Source: Flavobacterium stagni
GTDB taxonomy: Bacteria > Bacteroidota > Bacteroidia > Flavobacteriales > Flavobacteriaceae
Length of the DNA: 64,000 nucleotides
Assembly (NCBI RefSeq): GCF_004122105.1
Contig: NZ_SBKN01000001.1
Coordinates: forward strand, 868,001-932,000
Direction: 5' to 3'
A program made the position numbers and the translations under genes. Positions 9,317 through 18,083 of the stretch are shown one piece after another (position 1 is the first letter of the stretch; the number at the start of each line of letters is the position of its first letter). The notes under the pieces are model-generated. The model was not told where the DNA came from. It did no database searches and worked only from the letters and a program-made list of their open reading frames with translations.

Positions 9317-10087
9317 ATGATTTTAACCGATACCCATACCCATTTGTATTCTGAAGAATTTGAAACCGAACGCGATGCGATGATGCATCGGGCTTTTGAA
9401 GCTGGCGTACAGCGCTTGTTTGTACCTTCAATCGATTCTTCGTATACCCAAAAAATGTTGGATTTAGAGGCGCACTATCCCCACAATGTCTTTTTGATGA
9501 TGGGCTTGCATCCGTGTTATGTCAAACCCGAAACGTTTGAAAAAGAGTTGGCTTGGGTGGAGGAACAATTGAATTCACATACCTATTATGCGGTGGGTGA
9601 AATCGGAATCGATTTGTACTGGGATAAAACGACATTGGCGATTCAACAAGAAGCTTTTCGTCAACAAATTCGCTGGGCGAAAGCGCGAAAATTACCCATC
9701 AATATCCATTGCCGCGAAGCTTTTGATGAGGTCTTTGACGTATTGGAAAGTGAAGCTTCTGCTGAGCTTTTCGGAATCTTCCATTGTTTTACAGGCGATT
9801 TTGAGCAGGCACAACGAGCCATTGGATTGGGAATGAAATTGGGAATTGGGGGAGTAGCCACGTTTAAAAACGGGAAGATTGATCAGTTTTTGAATCAAAT
9901 TGACATCGAACATATTGTTTTGGAAACCGATGCACCGTATTTGGCACCTGTTCCCCATCGCGGCAAGCGAAATGAAAGCAGTTACACCGTGTTGGTTGCC
10001 CAAAAATTAGCCGAAATTTACGGTTGTACTGTAGCGGAAATTGCGGAAAAAACGACTGAAAATTCCAAAAATATCTTCGGAATATAA
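9317..10087 (+). CDS. tatD: TatD-family metal-dependent hydrolase
   Basis: 256 residues from the ATG at 9317. An in-frame ATG at 9257 would give 20 more residues but lies upstream of the promoter box. TatD proteins are TIM-barrel nucleases of the amidohydrolase type. The metal ligands are visible: DTHTHLY near the start, GEIGIDLYWD, INIHCREA, FHCFTG and the ETDAPYL near the end. The length is normal (about 255-260). The family acts on 3' DNA ends or D-aminoacyl substrates; the exact reaction here cannot be read from sequence. It is followed after 64 bases by the acyltransferase gene. Confidence 0.9.
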   Translation: MILTDTHTHLYSEEFETERDAMMHRAFEAGVQRLFVPSIDSSYTQKMLDLEAHYPHNVFLMMGLHPCYVKPETFEKELAWVEEQLNSHTYYAVGEIGIDLYWDKTTLAIQQEAFRQQIRWAKARKLPINIHCREAFDEVFDVLESEASAELFGIFHCFTGDFEQAQRAIGLGMKLGIGGVATFKNGKIDQFLNQIDIEHIVLETDAPYLAPVPHRGKRNESSYTVLVAQKLAEIYGCTVAEIAEKTTENSKNIFGI

Positions 10088-10151
10088 CACGGATTTCACG
10101 GAAAAGTCATTATTTTTTTGTTCTTTTGTTTTCCTAATCAAACAAAAACAC

Positions 10152-11294
10152 ATGCAAAAGTTCGATGCCATTCGTCCGTTTTACGATGCGGAAGTCAATG
10201 CGGCACTTCAGGCGGTTTCCAACCATCCGATGATGAAAGCATTAATGAATTTTGCCTATCCCCAAGTGGATGAAGAGGTTTGGAAAGCCCAATTGATGCG
10301 CACCCATTCCATTCGTGATTTTCAAATTAATTTTGCCTATCAAGCGGTACAGAAAGTGTTGGAGAAAAGTTCGGACGGCTTGACAACTTCTGGTTTTGAA
10401 AAATTAGAACCCAATACGTCCTATTTGTTTATTTCTAATCACCGCGATATTATTTTAGATACATCAATTTTGAATGTTTGTCTTTTTGATCATGGTTTGG
10501 TGATGACCGCTTCAGCTATCGGTGATAATTTGGTACAAAAGGATTTTCTAAAAACGCTTTCTAAGTTGAATCGAAACTTTTTGGTTCAACGCGGACTTCC
10601 ACCACGTGAATTATTGGAGAGTTCGAAACTTATGTCTGAATACATCGCACAATTGTTGTTGCGGGAGAATCGTTCCGTTTGGATTGCTCAACGCGAAGGG
10701 CGCACCAAAGACGGCAATGACGCTACGCACAGCGGAGTGTTGAAAATGTTGGCGATGGGTTCGGATGAGAAAAATATCATGAACTATTTCAAACGCATCA
10801 AAATAGTTCCCGTTTCCATTTCTTACGAATACGATCCTACCGATGCTTTAAAAATGCCGCAGTTGATGGCTGAGGCCAAAGAGGAGATTTACATCAAAGA
10901 GAAAAACGAAGATTTCATCACCTTGTTGAGTGGCATTATCGGTCAGAAGAAGCGTATTCATTTGCATGTAGGTAAGGTTTTGGATGAAGAAATTGACCAA
11001 ATTTGTGCGGAAAACGACAATACCAATAAACAAATTCAGGCTTTGGCGCAAGCCATCGATGATTCGATTTTACAATCGTATAAACTATGGCCTACGAATT
11101 ATATCGCTTACGATTTATTGCATCAAACGAATACGTATGCTGCGGAATATACAGAAGCGGAAAAGTCGTTATTTGAACGTCGTTTAGAAATGCGTATTGA
11201 TGTTCATAATGAAATGGTACGCGATAGCTTTTTGGCGATGTACGCTAATCCGGTCATTAATCAAATGAAATACCGTCATGCAAGCCAAGCCTAA
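10152..11294 (+). CDS. 1-acyl-glycerol-3-phosphate acyltransferase-like protein (PlsC/PlsB domain)
   Basis: 380 residues from the ATG at 10152; the longer frame from 10041 would overlap tatD and adds a non-conserved leader. The acyltransferase motif SNHRDIILDTS (H-x4-D) lies at about residues 97-107. NRNFLVQRG, WIAQREGRTKDGND and VPVSISYEYDP follow as the other blocks. The family transfers acyl chains to glycerol phosphates at the inner face of the membrane. The protein is longer than PlsC (about 245) and resembles the larger flavobacterial form. Its 3' end overlaps the asparaginase start by 17 bases, so the two genes are probably translated from one mRNA. Confidence 0.8.
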   Translation: MQKFDAIRPFYDAEVNAALQAVSNHPMMKALMNFAYPQVDEEVWKAQLMRTHSIRDFQINFAYQAVQKVLEKSSDGLTTSGFEKLEPNTSYLFISNHRDIILDTSILNVCLFDHGLVMTASAIGDNLVQKDFLKTLSKLNRNFLVQRGLPPRELLESSKLMSEYIAQLLLRENRSVWIAQREGRTKDGNDATHSGVLKMLAMGSDEKNIMNYFKRIKIVPVSISYEYDPTDALKMPQLMAEAKEEIYIKEKNEDFITLLSGIIGQKKRIHLHVGKVLDEEIDQICAENDNTNKQIQALAQAIDDSILQSYKLWPTNYIAYDLLHQTNTYAAEYTEAEKSLFERRLEMRIDVHNEMVRDSFLAMYANPVINQMKYRHASQA

Positions 11295-12306
11295 GATATT
11301 GTTGATCTACACGGGCGGAACCATCGGGATGATGAAGGATTTCAAAACCGGTGCGCTGAAGGCTTTTAATTTCAGCAAATTACTTCAAAAAATTCCCGAA
11401 ATAAAACAATTGGATTGTGCCATTGAAACCGTTTCATTTGCCCAACCCATTGATTCCTCCAACATGAATCCGGAGCGTTGGGTCGAGCTGGCTTCTCTTA
11501 TTGAAACGCACTATCACGATTATGACGGCTTTGTCGTATTGCACGGTTCAGATACGATGTCGTATTCAGCGTCTGCATTGAGTTTTATGTTGGAAAACCT
11601 TTCCAAACCTGTCGTGTTTACAGGTTCTCAATTGCCTATTGGAGATTTGCGAACGGATGCCAAAGAGAATTTGATTACCGCTGTTCAAATTGCATCTTTG
11701 CAACAAAAAGGCAAGCCGGTGATTCAAGAAGTATGTTTGTATTTTGAATATAAATTGTACCGCGGTAACCGAACGTCCAAGATTAACGCCGAACATTTCA
11801 ATGCGTTTACCTCTCCCAATTACATGCCGTTAGCAGAATCAGGCGTGCATTTGATTGTGAATCATCATTTGTTAATGAGTTCCAACAAGAAGCCGTTGCA
11901 AGTGCATAAAGAATTGGATTCCCATGTAGTCATCATTAAAATGTTTCCAGGAATAAATGAATCAGTTTTAGATTCGTTGATTTCGATACCAAATTTAAAA
12001 GGTGTAGTGTTGGAAACCTACGGTTCGGGGAATGCACCTACAGAAGATTGGTTCATCAATGTATTGAAAAAAGCCGTCAAAAAAGGATTGCACATTGTGA
12101 ATGTGACCCAATGTTCCGGCGGAAGTGTGAATATGGGCCAATACGAAACCAGTACCATGTTGAAGAAAATTGGGGTGATTTCTGGAAAAGATATTACAAC
12201 AGAAGCGGCGGTTACCAAGCTAATGTATTTGCTGGGCCAACAAGTTGCACCCAAAGTATTCAAAACCATTTTTGAAACCCCAATTCGCGGGGAAATGATT
12301 TCCTAA
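11278..12306 (+). CDS. ansA: Type I (cytoplasmic) L-asparaginase
   Basis: 342 residues. The active-site blocks are clear: YTGGTIGMM near the N terminus (nucleophile Thr), VVLHGSDTMSYSASALSFM around residue 80-98, and TGSQLPIGDLRTDAKENL with the catalytic Lys. There is no signal peptide, so it is the cytoplasmic type that turns asparagine into aspartate and ammonia. The length fits type I enzymes. It overlaps the acyltransferase gene by 17 bases. No terminator is seen before the tRNA 46 bases downstream. Confidence 0.9.
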   Translation: MQAKPKILLIYTGGTIGMMKDFKTGALKAFNFSKLLQKIPEIKQLDCAIETVSFAQPIDSSNMNPERWVELASLIETHYHDYDGFVVLHGSDTMSYSASALSFMLENLSKPVVFTGSQLPIGDLRTDAKENLITAVQIASLQQKGKPVIQEVCLYFEYKLYRGNRTSKINAEHFNAFTSPNYMPLAESGVHLIVNHHLLMSSNKKPLQVHKELDSHVVIIKMFPGINESVLDSLISIPNLKGVVLETYGSGNAPTEDWFINVLKKAVKKGLHIVNVTQCSGGSVNMGQYETSTMLKKIGVISGKDITTEAAVTKLMYLLGQQVAPKVFKTIFETPIRGEMIS

Positions 12307-12352
12307 AACATTTTGATAATTCCAGAAAATATACCACTTTTGCAGTCCAAAT

Positions 12353-12439
12353 AGAGAGGTGTCCGAGTGGTTGAAGGAGCAAGCCTGGAAAGTTTGTATG
12401 TGGGTAACTGCATCGAGGGTTCGAATCCCTTCCTCTCTG
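12353..12439 (+). tRNA. tRNA-Ser(GGA)
   Basis: The acceptor stem AGAGAGG (12353-12359) pairs with CCTCTCT (12432-12438), with G12439 as discriminator. The anticodon loop CTGGAAA holds GGA at 12387-12389. A long variable arm follows (type II tRNA), then the T arm around GGTTCGAATCC. CCA is not fully encoded. Translating this tRNA on the minus strand gives the well-known spurious peptide seen in many databases. Confidence 0.95.
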
Positions 12440-12445
12440 CAAGAC

Positions 12446-12473
12446 AAGGGCAGGCCGGTGGCCTGCCCTTTTT
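12446..12473 (+). terminator. tRNA-Ser terminator
   Basis: Perfect 11-base arms AAGGGCAGGCC (12446-12456) and GGCCTGCCCTT (12460-12470) with a GGT loop and five T in all. The stretch TGCCCTTTTTGCATCC (12464-12479) is also the exact reverse complement of GGATGCAAAAAGGGCA in the first repeat unit (about 12516-12531). Confidence 0.9.
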
Positions 12474-12492
12474 GCATCCGAAAAACCCAAAA

Positions 12493-12996
12493 GCTATGCT
12501 TTTGAAGGGTAGTAGGATGCAAAAAGGGCACAGTGCGAAGCACTGCCCTTTGTTTGTACCGGAATCCCCAAATGGGATCACGGCAGTAATCCCAATACGG
12601 AGGATTACATGAGTAATCGCTATGCTTTTGAAGGGTAGTAGGATGCAAAAAGGGCAAAGTGCGAAGCACTGCCCTTTGTTTGTACCGGAATCCCCAAATG
12701 GGATCACGGCAGTAATCCCAATACGGAGGATTACATGAGTAATCGCTATGCTTTTGAAGGGTAGTAGGATGCAAAAAGGGCACAGTGCGAAGCACTGCCC
12801 TTTGTTTGTACCGGAATCCCCATTGGGGATCACGGCAGTAATCCCAATACGGAGGATTACATGAGTAATCGCTATGCTTTTGAAGGGTTGTAGGATACAA
12901 AAAGGGCACAGTGCGAAGCACTGCCCTTTGTTTGTACCGGAATCCCCATAGGGGATCACGGCAGTAATCCCCATTGGGGATCACGGCAGTAATCCC
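12493..12996. repeat. Array of four 126-bp tandem repeats with multiple hairpins
   Basis: Units begin at 12493, 12619, 12745 and 12871, a constant 126-bp period; units 1-3 are almost identical. Each unit has (i) a hairpin with outer arms AAAGGGC/GCCCTTT and inner arms AGTGC/GCACT round a GAA loop; (ii) ATCCC/GGGAT arms round a varying loop; (iii) GATTAC-ATGA-GTAATC, which competes with GTAATCC/GGATTAC. Unit 4 ends in an extra copy of the GGATCACGGCAGTAATCCC block. No gene is supported here: ORFs on the minus strand exist only because 126 is a multiple of three. The rest of the gap to 13096 holds the promoter at 13074. Confidence 0.95.
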
Positions 12997-13073
12997 GTTG
13001 CAATTTTCTTCGTTTTTTTACTACAAATGACAAAATACTCTTCTTTTGTTTTTCATTAATTCTTATATTTGAA

Positions 13074-13081
13074 GAGAACCC
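13074..13081 (+). promoter_or_regulatory. -7 box of the gene at 13097
   Basis: TATATTTG, 15 bases before the ATG, with TTTTG at 13044-13048 as a loosely spaced -33 candidate. Confidence 0.5.
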
Positions 13082-13096
13082 TAATTTTATAAGAAC

Positions 13097-13636
13097 ATGA
13101 AAAAAATTATTTTGAGTATTGCTTTGGCCTTTATTGGGCATTTATCTTGGAGTCAGACTAGTATTGGTACCTATGCCGAAATTTCAGAGCCCTCTACTGT
13201 TGGTGTGAGCTTTGAATACAAAAACGAAACAAAGAAAGACGGTCGTACAACAACCGGTTTACTCAATGTGGGTTATTCCACAATGACCTTATCCGATGGG
13301 CCATTGAGTGTAGATGGGAAAGGATATACCTTACAATTGGGCGGTCGCACCTATTATTCTGGTACTAAAGGTTGGTATGGTGAAAATTTTATAACCTACA
13401 GTTCGGTAAAATTTGAGGAAACAATTTTAGGAACTAAAGTGGATGGAAAATACAGTTATTGGTCATTAATCAACCCAGCAGTAGGGTATCGATTTGATTT
13501 AGGGAAATACATTATGATTGATCCTTATATCGGATTCAATTGGAAATGGGAAGTTAAAGGCACCGGAATTGTCGATAACAAAGCCGTAGATAATTTAATT
13601 TACAAAGCGGGAATAAAAATCGCATTTAAATTGTAA
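13097..13636 (+). CDS. Putative small outer-membrane beta-barrel protein
   Basis: 179 residues. The signal peptide ends near SWS|QT (residue 19). The mature part is made of alternating strands with aromatic ends (YTLQLGGRTYY, YSYWSLINPAVGYRFDLG, YIGFNWKWEV) and ends in IKIAFKL, as small outer-membrane barrels do. About eight strands can be drawn. No known family is recognised. It stands alone, with its own -7 box and terminator, directly after the 126-bp repeat array. Confidence 0.6.
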   Translation: MKKIILSIALAFIGHLSWSQTSIGTYAEISEPSTVGVSFEYKNETKKDGRTTTGLLNVGYSTMTLSDGPLSVDGKGYTLQLGGRTYYSGTKGWYGENFITYSSVKFEETILGTKVDGKYSYWSLINPAVGYRFDLGKYIMIDPYIGFNWKWEVKGTGIVDNKAVDNLIYKAGIKIAFKL

Positions 13637-13643
13637 TCTCTTC

Positions 13644-13666
13644 ACCCGCCTCGTGCGGGTTTTTTA
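13644..13666 (+). terminator. Rho-independent terminator
   Basis: Arms ACCCGC (13644-13649) and GCGGGT (13655-13660), then six T. Confidence 0.85.
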
Positions 13667-13690
13667 ATGCTTTCTATTCACAATACAGAA

Positions 13691-13723
13691 TTGATGGGAA
13701 CTCCAAAAAAAGCTGTAGTTTTG
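13691..13723 (+). promoter_or_regulatory. Promoter of the TTG-start gene at 13745
   Basis: TTG (13691-13693), 22 bases, TAGTTTTG (13716-13723). The expected start of transcription is about 13730, 15 bases before the TTG codon. Confidence 0.55.
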
Positions 13724-13744
13724 TTTTTATAAATCCGCGCTATT

Positions 13745-14464
13745 TTGAAAAGTAATTGGTATTTGATTGTTTGTGTGCTATTCTTTGGTTCGATGCATTC
13801 CATTTGGGCTCAAGAGGAACAAAAAGATAAACCTGAAATTCAGGTCGTGGATTCCCTGTATCGTGAGGATCAATTTTATTTTACGTTTACTTACGACAGC
13901 GCCAATAAAGTGGAAGGATTATCACAAAATAAATTTTCTCCGGGAATTTCTTTAGGTTTCTTAAGAGATTTTCCAGTGAATAAAGCCCGTACGTATGCAA
14001 TCGCTATCGGAATGGGATACAATTTATCCGTTTTCAATCATAATGTCTATCAATATGCCAATACAACGGGTGTGGGAACATCATATCAATACGAGTTTAT
14101 TTCCTCAGATACCTATTATCAAAAGAATAAATTGACGTTGCATACCATCGAACTCCCCATTGAGTTTCGTTGGCGAGCTTCTACGGTAGGAAGTCATAAG
14201 TTCTGGCGAATTTACACAGGATTTAAAGTGGGATATGTGGTGTCCGACCGCTATCGTTTTCAAAATGATGTCCAAAATGTGTTGTTTAAAAACAATAGCG
14301 ATTTACAACGAGTGCAATACGGTTGTTATATCTCTACGGGTTGGAATACTTGGAATTTCTACGCCTATTATGGGTTAAATTCATTGTACAAAAATGCAAC
14401 CGTTTCAGGGAAGCCTTTGGAGCCGCATTCGCTAAATATAGGTTTGCAATTCTATATTTTATAG
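13745..14464 (+). CDS. Porin-like/PorT-like outer-membrane beta-barrel protein, TTG start
   Basis: 239 residues. The TTG at 13745 is the likely start because only this start keeps a complete signal peptide (KSNWYLIVCVLFFGS, cut after HSIWA near residue 22); the next ATG at 13793 removes it. The mature chain has many amphipathic strands (FSPGISLGFLRDF, YAIAIGMGYNLSVF, LTLHTIELPIEFRWR, FWRIYTGFKVGYVVSDRY) and a terminal aromatic strand (LNIGLQFYIL). Similar proteins are annotated as porin family or PorT family. Its end overlaps the convergent gene at 14459 by 6 bases. Confidence 0.65.
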   Translation: MKSNWYLIVCVLFFGSMHSIWAQEEQKDKPEIQVVDSLYREDQFYFTFTYDSANKVEGLSQNKFSPGISLGFLRDFPVNKARTYAIAIGMGYNLSVFNHNVYQYANTTGVGTSYQYEFISSDTYYQKNKLTLHTIELPIEFRWRASTVGSHKFWRIYTGFKVGYVVSDRYRFQNDVQNVLFKNNSDLQRVQYGCYISTGWNTWNFYAYYGLNSLYKNATVSGKPLEPHSLNIGLQFYIL

Positions 14465-15064
14465 CCAAAAACACCAAAGACAAAGTTGCGGAACAACCCC
14501 ACAAAGGTAACCCACCGTCAATTCTTCTTGCGTATGGGCGCGCATGTACAATCGGGAGGAAGCAATGATTCCGGTGAGCAAAACCAAGGAAGCAATGGTG
14601 TAAATGATATTGATTTGGAAGTGTATGCTGAGTCCGATTACAAAAAAATTCAACGCACTAATGGCCACCATGTGAATACTTGCCTTAAAATGAATGTAAA
14701 TCAAAAGGAACACAATCAGCGTACTTATCAATCCTCCCAAAAAGAAAAAATACAATTCTGGAAAGCGGTCAATCGTAATGCTTTTTTGAAGTAATACAGC
14801 GGTAAGGACCATCTGCATGATCAAAGGGATTTTTCGTTGTTTGACTTCAGCCATCATGATGGAGTCTACTTTTCCAAAGGTTCGCAACAAATAAAAAAAG
14901 GATAGCGGTAAAAAAAAAGTAATAATAATTACTTGAAACAATACCAAATAATACTGTTCTACCGTATAGAGTCGCTCGCTAAAAATAATATAACTCAAGG
15001 TGCCCAATATCGGTATGAATATAGGGTGGAAAGCATACGAAAAAAAAGGGAGTATTTTTTTCAT
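14459..15064 (-). CDS. Polytopic membrane protein, PAP2-like C-terminal end
   Basis: 201 residues with about six membrane helices. The end IIASSRLYMRAHTQEELTVGYLCG resembles the last conserved block of PAP2 phosphatases (SR....H...D...G), but the first PAP2 motifs (KxxxxxxRP, PSGH) are not visible, so activity is doubtful. It is 26 bases downstream of rpoN on the same strand and probably shares its transcript. The 3' end overlaps the convergent barrel gene by 6 bases. Function not known. Confidence 0.6.
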   Translation of the reverse strand: MKKILPFFSYAFHPIFIPILGTLSYIIFSERLYTVEQYYLVLFQVIIITFFLPLSFFYLLRTFGKVDSIMMAEVKQRKIPLIMQMVLTAVLLQKSITIDRFPELYFFFLGGLISTLIVFLLIYIHFKASIHMVAISALNFFVIGLSIHFQINIIYTIASLVLLTGIIASSRLYMRAHTQEELTVGYLCGVVPQLCLWCFWL

Positions 15065-15090
15065 TGTTCCGAATGAATTACCGCATTCGT

Positions 15091-16560
15091 TTAAATTTTC
15101 TTGCGCATTCGTGCCACAGGGATATCTAATTGTTCGCGGTATTTTGCAATCGTACGACGGGCAATTAAATAGCCTTTTTCTTTTAAAATATCAACCAATT
15201 GATCGTCAGGAAGCGGTTTGCTTTTATCTTCCTCTTCAATAACGGTTTTCAATATTTTTTTGATTTCTAAAGTAGAAACGTCTTCGCCTTGATCGTTTTT
15301 CATGGATTCTGAAAAGAACTCCTTGATCAATTTTGTACCGTAAGGGGTTTCCACATATTTGCTATTGGCTACACGGGAAATGGTGGAAATATCTAACCCG
15401 ACCATATCGGCAATATCTTTTAAAATCATCGGTTTGATTTTCAATTCGTCACCTTCTAAAAAGTAATCGTATTGAAAATGCATGATGGCATTCATCGTTA
15501 CAAACAAGGTTTCTTGCCGCTGTTTAATGGCATCGATGAACCATTTGGCAGAATCCAATTTTTGTTTGATAAATTGAACCGCATCTTTTTGGGCATTCGA
15601 TTTGTCTTTCGAATCTTTATACGTGCGCAACATGTCTTGGTAATCCCGCGAAACGAGCAAGGTGGGCGCATTTCTTCCGTTCAAGGTAAGTTCCAATTCT
15701 CCTTCTACAATTCGGATGGTAAAATCGGGAACAATATTGTCAGTAACGCGGGTGCTGCTTGAAAAACTGCCTCCGGGTTTCGGATTTAATTTCTCTACTT
15801 CTGCAATCGCTTTTTTTAATTGGTCCTGACTAATTCCGTATTTTGATAATAATTTGTCGTAGTGTTTACGCGTAAATCCATCAAATTGTTCTTCGATGAT
15901 TCGGGTAGCTAAATCCACCGATTCAGTAGGGGTTTTATGCTTTAACTGCAACAACAAACATTCTTGCAAATCACGCGCGCCTACACCGGAAGGCTCTAAT
16001 TCGTGAATGATGTTTTTTAAAATACTTTCTACCGTTTTCTCATCCGTGTAAATCCCTTGCGTAAAGGCCATATCATCGACCATATCTTGGATGCTTCTAC
16101 GGAGATAGCCATCATCATCAATGCTTCCCACGATAAACTCTGCGATGTCACGTTCGGCATCACTGATGATAAAAGTTTGCAATTGATTGAGTAAATCTTG
16201 ATGAAAACTCATTGCTGCAGCCAACGGTGATTCGCGATCATCATCGTCGTCACTGTAATTGTTGGCGGCTAATTTATAATCGGGAATTTCATCATCGCTC
16301 AAATATTCATCAATGTTGATGTCGTCGGCGTCAATGGATTCATTGCCATAATCATCATCAAAATCATCGCTGTTGTTGAAATCATCGCCTTCATACAATT
16401 CCTCTTGCTCGGTTGATCCTTCCAGGGCGGGATTCTCAACCAATTCTTCTTTTAAACGTTGTTCAAAAGCTTGCGTAGGCAACTGAATCAGTTTCATCAA
16501 CTGAATCTGCTGCGGGGACAGTTTTTGCGAAAGTTTAAATTGTAGGTTTTGTTTTAACAT
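15091..16560 (-). CDS. rpoN: RNA polymerase sigma-54 factor
   Basis: 489 residues. The N-terminal activator-interacting region is Gln/Leu-rich (LSPQQIQLMKLIQLPTQAF). A very acidic stretch at about residues 52-110 follows, then the core-binding domain. The helix-turn-helix lies near MVGLDISTISRVANSKYVETPYGT, and the RpoN box ARRTIAKYRE at about 467-476 reads the -24 element. All parts are present, so it should be functional. It lies between asnS and the PAP2-like gene. No AAA+ enhancer-binding protein is seen in the window. Confidence 0.95.
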   Translation of the reverse strand: MLKQNLQFKLSQKLSPQQIQLMKLIQLPTQAFEQRLKEELVENPALEGSTEQEELYEGDDFNNSDDFDDDYGNESIDADDINIDEYLSDDEIPDYKLAANNYSDDDDDRESPLAAAMSFHQDLLNQLQTFIISDAERDIAEFIVGSIDDDGYLRRSIQDMVDDMAFTQGIYTDEKTVESILKNIIHELEPSGVGARDLQECLLLQLKHKTPTESVDLATRIIEEQFDGFTRKHYDKLLSKYGISQDQLKKAIAEVEKLNPKPGGSFSSSTRVTDNIVPDFTIRIVEGELELTLNGRNAPTLLVSRDYQDMLRTYKDSKDKSNAQKDAVQFIKQKLDSAKWFIDAIKQRQETLFVTMNAIMHFQYDYFLEGDELKIKPMILKDIADMVGLDISTISRVANSKYVETPYGTKLIKEFFSESMKNDQGEDVSTLEIKKILKTVIEEEDKSKPLPDDQLVDILKEKGYLIARRTIAKYREQLDIPVARMRKKI

Positions 16561-16569
16561 GAAGATTAA

Positions 16570-16597
16570 GTTTCAAGTTTCAGGTTTCAGGTTTCAA
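16570..16597. repeat. Heptamer repeat (GTTTCAR)4 between asnS and rpoN
   Basis: Four contiguous heptamers, GTTTCAA, GTTTCAG, GTTTCAG, GTTTCAA, fill about half of the 53-bp gap. A near-identical four-copy block is found inside leuS at 32095. Confidence 0.9.
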
Positions 16598-16613
16598 GTT
16601 CTTCAAAAAACGC

Positions 16614-18047
16614 TTAAAATTCGGCGTTTTGTGGTGTTCTTGGGAATGGGATTACGTCACGGATGTTTGTCATTCCGGTTACAAACAATACCAAACGCTC
16701 AAATCCGAGTCCGAAGCCCGAGTGGATAGCAGTTCCGAAACGTCGGGTGTCTAAATACCACCACAATTCTTCTTCTGGAATGCCCAACGCGTTCATTTTT
16801 TCAACCAATACATCCAAACGTTCCTCTCGTTGTGATCCACCTACGATTTCGCCAATTCCTGGGAATAAAATGTCCATAGCGCGAACCGTCTGTCCGTCTT
16901 CATTCAAACGCATGTAAAACGCTTTTATTTTTGCCGGATAATCAAACAAAATTACCGGTGATTTGAAGTGTTTTTCAACTAAATAACGTTCGTGCTCACT
17001 TTGTAAATCAGCACCCCATTCTTCAATAATATATTGGAACTTTTTATTTTTATTTGGTTTCGAATTTTTCAAAATGTCAATCGCCTCCGTATAGGAAACG
17101 CGTTTGAAGTTGTTTTCCAAAACGAAATTCAACTTCTCCAACAAACTCATCTCACTGCGTTCTGCTTGCGGTTTGTTTTTCTCTTCATCAATCAAACGTT
17201 GCTCCAAGAATTTCAAGTCATCTGCGCAGTTTTCCATTGTATATTTGATCACATAACGAATGAAATCTTCGGCCAAATCCATGTTGTCATTCAAATCGTT
17301 GAAGGCCACTTCGGGTTCGATCATCCAGAATTCCGCCAAGTGACGTGAAGTATTTGAATTCTCCGCACGAAACGTTGGACCAAAAGTATACACCTGACCC
17401 AATGCCATCGCATAGGTTTCCGCTTCTAATTGACCCGAAACCGTAAGGTTGGTTTCACGACCAAAGAAATCTTCTTTAAAATTCACTTTACCGTCTTCGG
17501 TTCGAGGTGTACCATCAAAAGGTAAAGCCGATACACGGAACATTTCACCCGCACCTTCGGCATCACTTCCCGTAATAATGGGCGCATTGAAGTAGAAAAA
17601 TCCTTTTTCATTGAAATATTTGTGAACGGCATACGCCAATACAGAGCGCACACGCATAATCGCTCCAAAAGCATTGGTTCGCACACGCAAATGGGCATTT
17701 TCACGTAAAAATTCTAAGGAGTGTTTTTTCGGTTGTATCGGATATTTCTCCGCATCCGAATCGCCTAAAATTTCCAGTTTGGTTACTTGAATTTCGTATT
17801 TCTGTCCCGAACCTTGGCTCTCTACCAACGTGCCTTGGATGTCCAATGCCGCTGAGGTAGTAATGCGTTTTAAGGTAGCTTCAGGTGTGTTTTCAAAATC
17901 AACAACACATTGAATATTGTGGATGGTCGAACCGTCGTTCAACGCGATAAATTGCTTGTTACGAAATGTTCTTACCCAACCGCGGGTTGCTACTTCCATA
18001 CCGCCTTTTTCACTTTCAAGTAAGGCTTTAATCTTAGAATATTTCAT
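16614..18047 (-). CDS. asnS: Asparaginyl-tRNA synthetase
   Basis: 477 residues. The N-terminal OB-fold anticodon-binding domain ([19 protein letters not shown]) covers about 15-110. The class II catalytic core follows with motif 2 around [22 protein letters not shown] and motif 3 at [19 protein letters not shown]. The size is normal. AsnRS charges tRNA-Asn with asparagine using ATP. It has its own -7 box at 18074 and is followed by rpoN after 53 bases. Confidence 0.95.
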   Translation of the reverse strand: MKYSKIKALLESEKGGMEVATRGWVRTFRNKQFIALNDGSTIHNIQCVVDFENTPEATLKRITTSAALDIQGTLVESQGSGQKYEIQVTKLEILGDSDAEKYPIQPKKHSLEFLRENAHLRVRTNAFGAIMRVRSVLAYAVHKYFNEKGFFYFNAPIITGSDAEGAGEMFRVSALPFDGTPRTEDGKVNFKEDFFGRETNLTVSGQLEAETYAMALGQVYTFGPTFRAENSNTSRHLAEFWMIEPEVAFNDLNDNMDLAEDFIRYVIKYTMENCADDLKFLEQRLIDEEKNKPQAERSEMSLLEKLNFVLENNFKRVSYTEAIDILKNSKPNKNKKFQYIIEEWGADLQSEHERYLVEKHFKSPVILFDYPAKIKAFYMRLNEDGQTVRAMDILFPGIGEIVGGSQREERLDVLVEKMNALGIPEEELWWYLDTRRFGTAIHSGFGLGFERLVLFVTGMTNIRDVIPFPRTPQNAEF

Positions 18048-18073
18048 GATTTTATCTTGATTTTCTGCTACTG

Positions 18074-18081
18074 CAAATATA
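18074..18081 (-). promoter_or_regulatory. asnS -7 box
   Basis: Read on the minus strand the sequence is TATATTTG, with the ATG 26 bases further on. It lies in the short gap after the MMPL gene stop, so asnS need not depend on that gene's promoter. Confidence 0.6.
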
Positions 18082-18083
18082 AT

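Noticed and set aside
12220..12984. Long minus-strand ORFs (254 and 223 residues) with 42-residue repeats
   Set aside because: They are the translation of the 126-bp repeat array, which stays open because 126 is divisible by three, plus the reverse of tRNA-Ser, a known source of spurious proteins.
14486..14794. 102-residue + strand ORF
   Set aside because: It is antisense to the membrane protein gene at 14459-15064 and has no domain or start signal.
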